From an uncultured Alphaproteobacteria bacterium (GTDB taxonomy: Bacteria > Pseudomonadota > Alphaproteobacteria > Thalassobaculales > Thalassobaculaceae): DNA of 64,000 bases. How positions within the stretch are numbered: position 1 is the stretch's first letter; each line of letters opens with the position of its first letter. A program made the position numbers and the translations under genes. The stretch spans positions 1 to 64,000 of the forward strand of contig CACITD010000002.1 in NCBI GenBank assembly GCA_902589475.1, read 5' to 3'. This document shows positions 8,589-18,628 of this stretch, in pieces. A model generated the notes under the pieces. That model did not search any database. It was not told the origin of the DNA and was given only the letters and a program-made list of their open reading frames with translations.

Positions 8589-9788
8589 ATGCAATTTGCC
8601 AGTCGAATGAACCGGATAGAAACATCCGCCAGTGCAATGATGTCGCAAAAAGCAAGAGAAATGAAGCTTGAAGGACGGGATGTTATTGCGCTTAGCTCCG
8701 GACAACCTGACTTTCCAACGCCCTCACATATTATTGAAGCTGCAATGCAAGCAGCTAACAGAGGCGAAACAAAGTATACAACTATTAGTGGGAGTAATGA
8801 GCTCAAAGATGTAGTAGCTGAAAAATTCAAACGCGAAAATGATCTAGTGTTTGGACGCGACGAAATAATTATAGGTAATGGCTCCAAACAAGTAATCTAT
8901 AACGCCTTTATAGCAGGAACAGAAGCAGGCGGCGAAGTTATAATGCCGGCACCATTTTATGTTGCCTACATGGACATGATAAAATTTGCAGAAGCTACAC
9001 CGATAATTATACCCTGTACCGAAGAAGATGGTTTTAAGCTTAGACCTGACCAATTAGAAGCAGCAATTACAAAAAAAACTGAATGGTTATTGCTTAACTC
9101 CCCGAATAATCCAACAGGCGCCGTATATAACGAAAAAGAATTGCAAGCACTTGCTGATGTACTAGCCAAGTATCCCTACGTGAAGATTCTGACAGACGAC
9201 ATTTATGAACATATCCTCTTTGATAACGCCAAATTCAAAACAATCGTTAATGTAGCTCCCGAATTAAAGACACGCACAGTAATTGCAAATGGCGTTTCAA
9301 AATCATATGCCATGACTGGATGGCGGGTGGGTTATGCCGCTGCGCCTGCTGCTATGGTTAAAGAAATGACCAAATTACAATCCCTCGTTACTTCAGGTGC
9401 ATCTTCCATTAGCCAAGCTGCAGCTATCGCTGCATTAACTGGACCTCAAGAATTCATCGTTTCAAGATCAAAGTCTTTTCAGGAACGCCGAGATTTAGTC
9501 GTATCTATGATAAACCAGTCAGATGGTTTGAATTGTCCGACCCCCAGTGGAGCATTTTACGTATATCCTTCTTGCAAAGGCGTAATCGGTAAAAAGACAC
9601 CACAAGGTAAGCAAATAGCGACAGACCACGACTTTGTAAAATTCCTGCTCGAGTATCATAATGTGGCAACAGTTCATGGCGGAGCCTACGGGGTATCGCC
9701 ATATTTCAGGATCTCATATGCCTCCAGCATCGATGAGCTAACTGATGCATGCGAACGCATTCAACGCGCCTGCGCAGAGCTACAATGA
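8589..9788 (+). CDS. Class I/II pyridoxal-phosphate aminotransferase (aspartate aminotransferase-like)
   Basis: SSGQPDFPTP, LNSPNNPTGAVY, GVSKSYAMTGWRVGYAAAP. Confidence 0.93.
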   Translation: MQFASRMNRIETSASAMMSQKAREMKLEGRDVIALSSGQPDFPTPSHIIEAAMQAANRGETKYTTISGSNELKDVVAEKFKRENDLVFGRDEIIIGNGSKQVIYNAFIAGTEAGGEVIMPAPFYVAYMDMIKFAEATPIIIPCTEEDGFKLRPDQLEAAITKKTEWLLLNSPNNPTGAVYNEKELQALADVLAKYPYVKILTDDIYEHILFDNAKFKTIVNVAPELKTRTVIANGVSKSYAMTGWRVGYAAAPAAMVKEMTKLQSLVTSGASSISQAAAIAALTGPQEFIVSRSKSFQERRDLVVSMINQSDGLNCPTPSGAFYVYPSCKGVIGKKTPQGKQIATDHDFVKFLLEYHNVATVHGGAYGVSPYFRISYASSIDELTDACERIQRACAELQ

Positions 9789-9830
9789 AAAATACCCCTC
9801 GCATAGTAATTAAAAGAAAGGCGAAACACG

Positions 9831-10643
9831 ATGAAACTTAATGATCAGGTGGCCCTTGTCACGGGAGCTGGAAGTGGAATTGGTGAGGCAATCGCCATTG
9901 GTTTTGCAAAAACTGGTGCCAAAGTTGTTTGTGCAGATAAAAATCTGACGGGGGCAGAGAAAACAGCAAACACGATTTTAAAAAATAATGGCAATGCTAT
10001 TGCGATCAAAGCAGATGTATCAAACCCAGCAGATTGCAACAGTCAAGTTGAGGCAACTATAGAAAATTTTGGCACCATAGATATTTTGGTTAACAACGCA
10101 GGCGTAGGTTTTCACCGTTTGTTTATCGATACTACTCTAGAGGATTGGAACCGCGTTATCGGGATTAATTTGACAGGTAGCTTTTTGACCGCCCAAGCAG
10201 CAACTAAGGAGATGATCAAAAACCATGGTGGAAAGATAATTAATATTGGTTCAATTTCTGGTCAAAGAGGTGGGACCGGCAGGGCTGCTTATGGCGCGTC
10301 TAAAGCAGGCCTCATGCAACTTACAAGAGTGATGTCGGTAGAGCTTGCGCCACTAGGAATTGCTGTTAACGCTATTGCTCCAGGTCCAATACAAACGCCA
10401 TTGACTAATCACGGACCAGAACAGAAGAAGGCGTACCTCGATAGGATCCCCGCCCGCACTTATGGAGATACTGACGCGATAACAGCTGCTACTATTTTCT
10501 TGGCATCGAAAGAGGCTCAGTTTATTCATGGCACTACCCTCAATGTCGATGGTGGTTTTAATGCAGCTGGTCTTATATTCAGTACTGATGAAATGCTCAG
10601 CTACGAAAGCGGCCCCGCAGATTCGTGGTCTAAGCCCTCTTAA
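9831..10643 (+). CDS. SDR family oxidoreductase
   Basis: LVTGAGSGIGEAIA, ILVNNAGVG, YGASKAGLMQLTRV, NVDGGFNAAG. Confidence 0.93.
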   Translation: MKLNDQVALVTGAGSGIGEAIAIGFAKTGAKVVCADKNLTGAEKTANTILKNNGNAIAIKADVSNPADCNSQVEATIENFGTIDILVNNAGVGFHRLFIDTTLEDWNRVIGINLTGSFLTAQAATKEMIKNHGGKIINIGSISGQRGGTGRAAYGASKAGLMQLTRVMSVELAPLGIAVNAIAPGPIQTPLTNHGPEQKKAYLDRIPARTYGDTDAITAATIFLASKEAQFIHGTTLNVDGGFNAAGLIFSTDEMLSYESGPADSWSKPS

Positions 10644-10672
10644 AAAAATGAGAACTTTACTTAGAGGACCCT

Positions 10673-11539
10673 TTAAATCTCAAAACTCCAGCTTTCAGGT
10701 ATTATACGATAGGCTCCATCCTCAACCTTCACATATGAAAAACCGGGGAAGTGCAAGTGCATACCGGCTACCAAAATTCTGTCTTGAGAAACCATATCGA
10801 AAGTGCGCCGTCTAGCTAGTACCGCCGCTTCAGGATCTGTGTCAAAGGCCATGGTGACTTCTGGCTTTTTCATCTGAATATCGGGGACGTGGCATATATC
10901 TCCCCAGATCAAAAGTGAGTGCTTACCGGACTCTATAAGATACCCTGTGTGCCCAGGCGTATGGCCTGAAAGATCAATTGCGCGTACGCCTGGCAAAACT
11001 TCTCCCAGCGCATTTTTCCTTCTGTCCATGTATGGTGCTATTTGTTTTCTTGCCTCACGGAAATACCGTTCCCGCTGACTTTCATTGGCCGCCGACATGG
11101 CCGCATCATCGTGCCAATGGTCAACGTCACGTTCTGAAACAACAAGTTCAGCGTTTTCAAAAAATCTATTACCATCAACATCTAACAAACCATTTGAATG
11201 ATCAGGATGCATATGTGTTAAAAGTATAGAAGCAATTTCGTTGGGATTAATGTTAACTAAGTCGAGAAAATATGGCATTTTTCCGAGTGTTTTCCCCATC
11301 GTTTCGCCAGAACCAGTATCGATAATGGCAACCGTATCGGCACTTTGGATCAAATAACAATTGACTGATATTCTTGGAGGAGCAATTTGAAAACTCTCCT
11401 TCAAAATACGTTCAGCCTCATTTTCTTGGATATTTTGAAGAACACCATAAGGCGCATCTATAAAACCGTCCGATATGGCTGTGACAAGGATATCGCCAAT
11501 TTTACGATGATAAATTCCTGGCGTGTGTGTATAACTCAT
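10673..11539 (-). CDS. MBL-fold metallo-hydrolase
   Basis: ASILLTHMHPDHSNGLLD (HxHxDH), LSGHTPGHTGYLI, GDICHVPDIQ. Confidence 0.92.
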   Translation of the reverse strand: MSYTHTPGIYHRKIGDILVTAISDGFIDAPYGVLQNIQENEAERILKESFQIAPPRISVNCYLIQSADTVAIIDTGSGETMGKTLGKMPYFLDLVNINPNEIASILLTHMHPDHSNGLLDVDGNRFFENAELVVSERDVDHWHDDAAMSAANESQRERYFREARKQIAPYMDRRKNALGEVLPGVRAIDLSGHTPGHTGYLIESGKHSLLIWGDICHVPDIQMKKPEVTMAFDTDPEAAVLARRRTFDMVSQDRILVAGMHLHFPGFSYVKVEDGAYRIIPESWSFEI

Positions 11540-11660
11540 ATCTATGTGAAAACTTTCTGCTTTGGCACAAACGGAACGTAAAATGACTCATTCTAAAAAC
11601 AGATAGACTAACATACGGTTCAAATTTTTGTGTAATTAGTTTTATAGCATTTGAAATATC

Positions 11661-12347
11661 ATGGAACTGCCTTTCTTGAGTGACGAAGACCTTTTCGAAA
11701 ACTGCCCTCCTCAAACAGTGTGTTCAGTTTGTGGGTCGAATGAAATTCGACCCTTTATGCTTGTTGGTGATAAATATTATTGGACATGCAATGTTTGCAA
11801 AGCCCGTATTTTAAGTTGTAAACACTGGCTTTCAAAAGAAGAAGAATTCAAGTACTACCAAACTCACCAAAATATATCTAGCGACCCAGCTTACCAGGAG
11901 TTTGCAGCCCAACTTGCATTGCCTATTTTAGACAAGTTAGTTCCTAATAGCAGCGGTTTAGATTTTGGTTGCGGTCCTGACTCTGCACTAAGCGCGATTT
12001 TGAGACAACACGGTCATAATATGACTTTATACGATCCGTTTTTTTTTCCCGCTAAAAAATCTTTGAAAAAAACCTACGACTTTATTGTGTGTTCAGAAGC
12101 TGCGGAGCATTTTCATCAACCGGCAAAAGAGTTTAAAAAGTTTAATAGTTTGCTAAACGAAAACGGCTGGCTCGGTATAATGACTAATTTCCAAACCGAA
12201 AATGCTCGGTTCAAAAATTGGCATTATCGTCGTGACCCAACCCATGTTGTTTTCTACAGGAAGGAGACATTTGAAGTAATAGGAAAACAATTCAGATGGG
12301 CAGCCTATTTCCCATCGCGGAATGTAGTAATTTTTCAAAAGATATGA
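11661..12347 (+). CDS. Class I SAM-dependent methyltransferase with N-terminal zinc-ribbon-like motif
   Basis: CSVCGSNEI..YYWTCNVCKA (two CxxC); SGLDFGCGPDSALSAIL; FIVCSEAAEHFHQP. Confidence 0.8.
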   Translation: MELPFLSDEDLFENCPPQTVCSVCGSNEIRPFMLVGDKYYWTCNVCKARILSCKHWLSKEEEFKYYQTHQNISSDPAYQEFAAQLALPILDKLVPNSSGLDFGCGPDSALSAILRQHGHNMTLYDPFFFPAKKSLKKTYDFIVCSEAAEHFHQPAKEFKKFNSLLNENGWLGIMTNFQTENARFKNWHYRRDPTHVVFYRKETFEVIGKQFRWAAYFPSRNVVIFQKI

Positions 12348-12368
12348 CTAGCATTGTAGGAATTCTTC

Positions 12369-13616
12369 TCATTCAACAATTTCTGCTGTCTCTACAACTG
12401 CCTGGAACAGAACATTAGCTCCAGCCGTAGCCCACTCTGGGTGAATTTCTTCAGCCTCATTGTGAGACAAACCATCTACGCATGGGCACATAATCATAGC
12501 GGTCGGTGCGACGCGATTTATCCAACAAGCATCGTGCCCGGCGCCTGAAACAAGATCTCGATGTGAATATCCTAATTTGGTTGCGGCATCCCTCACACGC
12601 CCTACACAATCTTGGTCAAAAGTAACTGGATCAAAACCACCCACACTTTCGATCTCCATATCTAATCCAATTTTGTTTGCGATATCCTTGCCACCTTGCT
12701 CTAGTTGTTCCTTCATCGCTTCCAGGACACCTTTTTCCGGATGTCTAAAGTCTACGGTGAATATTGCTTTCCCAGGAATAATATTTCGTGAGTTCGGAAA
12801 TATTTCGCAGTGCCCAATTGCCCCAACAGCAAGGGGCGCATTAGCTAGGGCTATGTCGTTTACCAATTGCGTAATTTGCGCCATTCCTAGCCCGGCATTT
12901 ATTCTCATGGGCATAGGCGTAGATCCAGTGTGGCTCTCCTTGCCGGTAAGCGTAATCTGCAACCAACTTAACCCTTGTCCATGAGTAACCACTCCAATTT
13001 GTTTTTTTTCTTTCTCTAATATTGGTCCCTGTTCGATATGGAGTTCAAAAAAAGCATGCATTTTACGAGAACCAACTTCCTCGTCTCCCACCCAACCGAT
13101 GCGCTCCAACTCTTGGCCAAACGTCTTACCGGTCGCATCTTGACGTTCGTAGGCCCAGTCAAGCGTATGAACACCAGCAAAAACTCCAGACGCCACCATC
13201 GCAGGCGGGAAACGCGTCCCTTCCTCGTTTGTAAAATTTACGATAACAATTGGGCGCTTTGTTTTAACCCCTGTTTCATTTAACGTTCTTACGATTTCTA
13301 AACCCGCTAGGACCCCCAAAATACCATCATACTTCCCACCTGTTGGTTGAGTATCCAGATGACTCCCAACGTAAACAGGCAGAGCATCGGGGTCAGTACC
13401 TTGTCTTGTTGCAAACATACTCCCCATTTTATCTACGGAAACAGTCATATCAGCTTGTTCACACCAACGCTTAAATAAGTGGCGCCCCTCAGAGTCTTCG
13501 TCAGTTAACGCCTGTCTGTTATTGCCGCCAGCTACACCAGGCCCAATCTTTGCCATCTGCATAAGAGAGTCCCACAATCGATCACCATTTGTCCTTAAAT
13601 TATTTTTTTGATCCAC
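12369..13616 (-). CDS. M20-family Zn-dependent hydrolase (N-carbamoyl-L-amino acid hydrolase / allantoate amidohydrolase-like)
   Basis: VYVGSHLDTQPTGGKYDGILGVLAGLE; VNFTNEEGTRFPPAMVASGVFAG; FELHIEQGPILEKEKKQIGVV; SGAGHDACW. Confidence 0.9.
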   Translation of the reverse strand: MDQKNNLRTNGDRLWDSLMQMAKIGPGVAGGNNRQALTDEDSEGRHLFKRWCEQADMTVSVDKMGSMFATRQGTDPDALPVYVGSHLDTQPTGGKYDGILGVLAGLEIVRTLNETGVKTKRPIVIVNFTNEEGTRFPPAMVASGVFAGVHTLDWAYERQDATGKTFGQELERIGWVGDEEVGSRKMHAFFELHIEQGPILEKEKKQIGVVTHGQGLSWLQITLTGKESHTGSTPMPMRINAGLGMAQITQLVNDIALANAPLAVGAIGHCEIFPNSRNIIPGKAIFTVDFRHPEKGVLEAMKEQLEQGGKDIANKIGLDMEIESVGGFDPVTFDQDCVGRVRDAATKLGYSHRDLVSGAGHDACWINRVAPTAMIMCPCVDGLSHNEAEEIHPEWATAGANVLFQAVVETAEIVE

Positions 13617-13893
13617 GGCAACATCCCTCTGATTTTTCTCTGCGGGTTACACCCAACAACATCTACTAACTTTTAAATTATTCGCACTTTTGAGAAGATC
13701 CCTGTTTGTTTTAAAAAAATATACTAAATGCCCGATTTAATAACCAGAAATATTAAAAGACACCATCATCTCACTTTGTCACACCTCGTGAGGTAGAATT
13801 TTGGCTGCTGCTCTCTCTCCTCCCCTTTTCATTTGACTATCTACTAGAGAAATGCGTTATGTACGGGAAGATGCGAAAAATCTGCCCGACTAG

Positions 13894-13912
13894 TTTATCG
13901 TCAAACGATAAA
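13894..13912. repeat. Perfect 8-bp inverted repeat, 3-nt spacer (TTTATCGT-CAA-ACGATAAA)
   Basis: Read directly; lies ~87 nt upstream of the DEAD-box helicase start. Confidence 0.7.
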
Positions 13913-13998
13913 TGCTGTTTGGTCTAAATCCAAATTTATCTCGAAAATGACCAATCAAAAAAGATAAAAAAACGTCAAACCTTTTAGAAAGCCTGCTC

Positions 13999-15222
13999 GT
14001 GCACAAAACAACTTTTAATTGCCTCGGACTGACTAAGCGCATTGTACAGACCTTAAAAAAACAGCAATATGCTTTTCCTACACCAATACAAGAGAAAGCT
14101 ATCCCACTCCTTATTGAACGAAACGACCTTTTGGGAATTGCACAGACGGGCACGGGAAAAACAGCTGCATTTGGCCTTCCTATTCTCCATCACTTGAGCT
14201 TGGAAGAAAAGAGACCCGTGGCGAAATCTACCCGTGCTCTTATACTTGCACCTACACGCGAACTAGCAGTGCAAATAGGTGACGCATTAAAGGTGTACGG
14301 ACGAGACATTCCCTTAAGACACACCGTTGTTTTTGGAGGCGTAGGGCAAAATGCGCAAGTCACGGCCATGAGACGCGGCGTAGATATTTTAGTTGCGACC
14401 CCCGGACGTCTTTTGGATCTCTTTAATCAAAAACACATACGACTTGATTTTGTAAGTTATTTTGTCCTCGATGAAGCCGACAGAATGTTAGATATGGGAT
14501 TCATACACGACGTTCAGAAAATTACAGCTTTACTGCCCACTGAAAGGCAAACACTTTTATTTTCAGCCACAATGCCGCCAGGAGTAATCCGTTTGGCTAA
14601 TAAAATTCTGCATAACCCCAAAGAAGTGTCTGTTGCGCCAACTGCTACCCCTGTCAAAACGGTTGAACAAAAAGTTATATTCATAGATCGAGAGAAAAAA
14701 AGAAGTTGCCTTGTAAAACTTCTGCAAGAGGCGACGTTTGATCGAGTCATTGTATTCACAAGGACTAAGCACAAAGCAGGAAAACTTGCAGAACAACTTA
14801 CTAAGTCTGGAATAAAAAGCGATTCTCTACATGGAGATAAGTCACAGTCCGCTAGACAGAAGGCCCTAGATTTATTTAAGTCCGGAAAAGTTAGCGTGTT
14901 AGTCGCAACTGACATAGCATCCCGCGGAATAGACGTCGATGACGTGACACACGTGATAAATTATGAGCTGCCAATGGTACCTGAGGACTATGTCCACAGG
15001 ATCGGAAGAACAGCAAGAGCTGGCGCATCAGGTTCTGCGCTTTCATTATGTGATAAAAGCGAAATCCCTCATTTAACAAAAATTGAACAGCTCATAAAAA
15101 CAAAGATCGAAATTCTAGAAGGCGAAAGACCTCAATCGGACCCCCCCGAGAGATCCGGAAAAATTAGTAAAAAGAAAAGGAAGAAACGGAAAAAGTCTTT
15201 CAAAAAAATAGTTAACTTTTAA
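13999..15222 (+). CDS. DEAD-box RNA helicase (RhlE-like)
   Basis: GIAQTGTGKTAAFGLP, PTRELA, VLDEADRMLDMGF, SATMP, HRIGRTARAG; lysine-rich tail; GTG start. Confidence 0.95.
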   Translation: MHKTTFNCLGLTKRIVQTLKKQQYAFPTPIQEKAIPLLIERNDLLGIAQTGTGKTAAFGLPILHHLSLEEKRPVAKSTRALILAPTRELAVQIGDALKVYGRDIPLRHTVVFGGVGQNAQVTAMRRGVDILVATPGRLLDLFNQKHIRLDFVSYFVLDEADRMLDMGFIHDVQKITALLPTERQTLLFSATMPPGVIRLANKILHNPKEVSVAPTATPVKTVEQKVIFIDREKKRSCLVKLLQEATFDRVIVFTRTKHKAGKLAEQLTKSGIKSDSLHGDKSQSARQKALDLFKSGKVSVLVATDIASRGIDVDDVTHVINYELPMVPEDYVHRIGRTARAGASGSALSLCDKSEIPHLTKIEQLIKTKIEILEGERPQSDPPERSGKISKKKRKKRKKSFKKIVNF

Positions 15223-15308
15223 TTTTTTTTATATACTCTTTCTCTTAAACTAAAGTGGAAGTTTTAACACACGACTAAAGTCGAAGTAACGTTGAGAGAG
15301 GTATTGAG

Positions 15309-15818
15309 ATGAGCTATACGCTAAACCAATTCGCTGACGACTGTCGCGAAGCTTTACAAGCAGATCCTGGAGACAAGGGTTTAGAAAAGGTGAGGCAGGC
15401 GGTGTCGAAAGCCTGCAATGATCAAGATTTTATTTCACAGCATTTAGGCCCGGAAAATGATGAGCCACGGAAAATATTATATGAAGACCCCAATCTGGGG
15501 TTTTGCATATTAGCTCATGTTTATACCGGTGAGCGTGGCAGTCCTCCTCACGACCATGGCCCCAGTTGGGCAGTATATGGACAAGCTGCTGGCAAGACGG
15601 AGATGACAGACTGGAAATGTCTTAAGAAGCCAACGTCGGATGAGCCGGGGCTGGTGGAAAAAGTAAAGACATATACTTTAGAGCCTGGTATGGCTTACGC
15701 CTACAAAATTGGCGATTTACATTCACCCTACCGAAAGGATACAACAAAATTAATTCGTGTAGAGGGTATTAACATGGATAATGTTACCCGCGATACTTAC
15801 ATGGTGGCGCCAGATTAA
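15309..15818 (+). CDS. Cysteine dioxygenase-like cupin (thiol dioxygenase fold)
   Basis: GSPPHDHGPSWAVYGQAAGKTEMTDW and AYAYKIGDLHSP give a possible 3-His site (HxH...H) with CDO-like context. Confidence 0.65.
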   Translation: MSYTLNQFADDCREALQADPGDKGLEKVRQAVSKACNDQDFISQHLGPENDEPRKILYEDPNLGFCILAHVYTGERGSPPHDHGPSWAVYGQAAGKTEMTDWKCLKKPTSDEPGLVEKVKTYTLEPGMAYAYKIGDLHSPYRKDTTKLIRVEGINMDNVTRDTYMVAPD

Positions 15819-15840
15819 ATTAGGGAAACACAGCCTGGCG

Positions 15841-16704
15841 TTATTCGTCGAGCGTAGGACCAGAACCGCAAACTCTCGTCTGTCGCATTAAGCGTCTATA
15901 TTTGTCTGCATCGTAACCCTTACCACGATGGAGAAGACACCGGTTGTCCCAAATCACTAAATCGCCGGGTTGCCACTCGTGGGTGTAAATGCACTCTGGC
16001 TGTGTTGCTTTTACCAGGAGGTCATCCAAAAGTTCCCTTCCCGCGTCCTCTGCCCAACCAGCTATGGATTTCGCATGGGATCCAATATAGTAGTTCTTTT
16101 TCTTATTGGCTGGGTTCTTTCTAACAAGCTTCTGATGAACGGGAGGAAGTGAGGCAGCGTGTGCTGGGTCTACATCTGCGACTTTTGATCGAGAAAAAAC
16201 ATAATCGTGGATTACTTCCAGCGGCTCAATCAGATCTCGAACTTCACTAGACAGCTTCGAATAAGCAGCCCGAGCACTTACATACTCCGTGTCACCGCCA
16301 TGCTTCGGCACCTCATAAACTGACATTATTGATACAAAACTCGGAACTTTGCGGAAAGAAGAGTCGGAATGCCACATATTATTCCCTGTCAAAAAGCGCG
16401 TTTGTTTGTGACTGTTGCCTGCAACGCTACCGTCTGATTGCACATTTCCAATGGTTCCAAAATAGTTAACCACGCCGTCTCTTCCCAAAGAAACGTGATT
16501 TGGTTCAGGTTCGCCTAACTTTTTCGTAAATTCTAAATGAGACTGGTCATTTAGATGCTGGCTAGGGAAAACAACTAAGGAATAATTGTCTATCCATTCT
16601 TTTATTTGAAGCACTTCATTGTTACTGAGATCATCTTTCAACGATAACCCCGTAACCATTAAACCAAAATCTTTATGAAGTTGCTTGCGTTCAGTAGACG
16701 ACAT
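15841..16704 (-). CDS. TauD/TfdA-family Fe(II)/2-oxoglutarate dioxygenase
   Basis: NMWHSDSSFRKVPSFVSIM (HxD), LVIWDNRCLLHRG, RRLMRQTRVCG. Confidence 0.88.
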   Translation of the reverse strand: MSSTERKQLHKDFGLMVTGLSLKDDLSNNEVLQIKEWIDNYSLVVFPSQHLNDQSHLEFTKKLGEPEPNHVSLGRDGVVNYFGTIGNVQSDGSVAGNSHKQTRFLTGNNMWHSDSSFRKVPSFVSIMSVYEVPKHGGDTEYVSARAAYSKLSSEVRDLIEPLEVIHDYVFSRSKVADVDPAHAASLPPVHQKLVRKNPANKKKNYYIGSHAKSIAGWAEDAGRELLDDLLVKATQPECIYTHEWQPGDLVIWDNRCLLHRGKGYDADKYRRLMRQTRVCGSGPTLDE

Positions 16705-16801
16705 TTTTTTTCCAATATTTTTTTTACATAATATTGCCAGCGTTTATAATACATAGAATCATAAATTCTTTGCGAATATTTTCATTTAAAGGGATAAAAT
16801 T

Positions 16802-17605
16802 ATGGCTGTGGTTGAAACAGAACGGCACGGACAAATTTTCATAATAAGAATGAACCGACCTGAACGGTTGAATGCGATGGGCCGAGAGTTGATGGAAGCT
16901 CTTGCCGAACAATGGACACTATTTCGCAAGGACCCTGACTTAGAGGTGGCGATATTTACAGGGACAGGGAGGGGATTTTGCGCAGGTGAGGACATGAAAG
17001 AGTCGCTGGAGGAAGGAGCCCCTGGAGCAAAAGAAATCTCAATTGAAGACCCATTTATGTCTATGGAATTAGAAAAACCCGTAATTGGTGCCATAAATGG
17101 TTTTGCCATGGGTGGTGGCTTTATGTTGGTTGAACGAACGGACCTAAGAGTAGCATCCAGTAACGCGATCTTTGAAGTTTCAGAAGCAAAACGATGGCTA
17201 TTGGGTGGTTACAACCATGGAAAAATTGCTAATTTACCCTACCCCATCGCTATGGAGATGGCCTTGGGGTTCCGTTTTACAGCCGAACGATTTTACGAAT
17301 TAGGTTTTTTAAATCGAGTTGTTGAACCTGAAAAACTTATCCCTACAGCATTAGAAATGGCAGAACATTTGTTAACGCTTCCCCCAGCCGCACGCGTAAA
17401 TACTGTGCACATGATGCGCCAAATGCGTCCTAATACAACGAAACAGCAGGATTTGCTAGCTGATGCATTACATCAACATGGAGACTTGAGTGACCGTATG
17501 GAATCTCGTGCTGCCTTTGCAGAAAAACGGAAACCAAATTTCAATGGTTGGCTCCGACAAGAAGATCGTTACAATATGCCATCCTTAGATGACTTTCCGA
17601 AATAA
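16802..17605 (+). CDS. Enoyl-CoA hydratase/isomerase family protein
   Basis: MNRPERLNAMGRELMEAL, FTGTGRGFCAGEDMKES, GAINGFAMGGGFMLVERTDLRVASS. Confidence 0.9.
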   Translation: MAVVETERHGQIFIIRMNRPERLNAMGRELMEALAEQWTLFRKDPDLEVAIFTGTGRGFCAGEDMKESLEEGAPGAKEISIEDPFMSMELEKPVIGAINGFAMGGGFMLVERTDLRVASSNAIFEVSEAKRWLLGGYNHGKIANLPYPIAMEMALGFRFTAERFYELGFLNRVVEPEKLIPTALEMAEHLLTLPPAARVNTVHMMRQMRPNTTKQQDLLADALHQHGDLSDRMESRAAFAEKRKPNFNGWLRQEDRYNMPSLDDFPK

Positions 17606-17741
17606 CAAACTAGAAAATTCGGTCAGTTGGTTCATACCCTCTATTTCAGGACAAAAGTAGTTTTGAAAATTCATTCTTTAAAACTATAGTTTGTCGAATT
17701 CTGTAATTTCTGACTCTTACAATGACTAAGTGATCAGGGCA

Positions 17742-18503
17742 TCAATATGCGGAAATACCCCCATCCGCTGGAATGGTGGCACCGTTTATCATTCTAGACT
17801 CATCAGACGCAAGAAAGAGTGCAATATTCGCAATGTCTACTGGGTCACCTGCCCCAAACTCATAACTCCCGTATGTTGAAACAGTTGCCGCGCGCCGATT
17901 TGACTTAGGTTTATTGCTATAACGACTTTTAATTCGATCAGTCGCGATCATGCCCGGGCATATAACATTTGCTCTAACGCCATCTGAGGAATAAGCCCCA
18001 GCCAAACTACGTGTGAAGGAAATCAACCCACCCTTCGCCGCTGAGTAAACGTGGGCCGGATGATTTCCTCTCAACGCTACAACCGATGAAACATTTATAA
18101 CGCTGCCACCGCCACACGCTATTATGTGAGGTATTCCATGGCGAGCGCATAAAAATGGTCCCATTAGATCCAGTGGTATTGTTTTTTGCCACACGTCCAT
18201 ATCTACTTCGGTAACAACTGAATCATTAACAACCGATCCGCCTGCACAGCTAAACAAAACATCTATACGCCCAAACTTAGCCATCGATCGCTGCATTAAT
18301 TGTTCAACACTACTCTCATTTGTGACATCTGTGTGAACGAAAAAAGCATGTTCACCAATTCTAGCCGCGACGTCGGTTCCTTTTTCTTCATCAATTTCAG
18401 CAACAACTACACGTGCACCCTCGCGCGCAAATATCTCTGCTGACGCTTCAGCAATTCCCGCACCCGCGCCAGTTATAACAGCAACTTTTCCAGCTAATCG
18501 CAC
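17742..18503 (-). CDS. SDR family oxidoreductase
   Basis: VAVITGAGAGIAEASAEIF, VLFSCAGG, YSAAKGGLISFTRSLA, PADGGISAY. Confidence 0.92.
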   Translation of the reverse strand: MRLAGKVAVITGAGAGIAEASAEIFAREGARVVVAEIDEEKGTDVAARIGEHAFFVHTDVTNESSVEQLMQRSMAKFGRIDVLFSCAGGSVVNDSVVTEVDMDVWQKTIPLDLMGPFLCARHGIPHIIACGGGSVINVSSVVALRGNHPAHVYSAAKGGLISFTRSLAGAYSSDGVRANVICPGMIATDRIKSRYSNKPKSNRRAATVSTYGSYEFGAGDPVDIANIALFLASDESRMINGATIPADGGISAY

Positions 18504-18628
18504 TTTCTCACTCTCCCAACTATTTTTCTATATATAAAACTAGTAACGAAGTCGCTAATTTATTTGTTAAGCGTATTCTGTGCTATTCAAAATTTTTGAG
18601 AAAAAGCGATCTTTGTCGGTATAGCGCC

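Noticed and set aside
17658-17686. TAGTTTT...AAAACTA inverted repeat between convergent genes
   Set aside because: AT-only 7-bp arms with a 15-nt loop; too weak to call a terminator.
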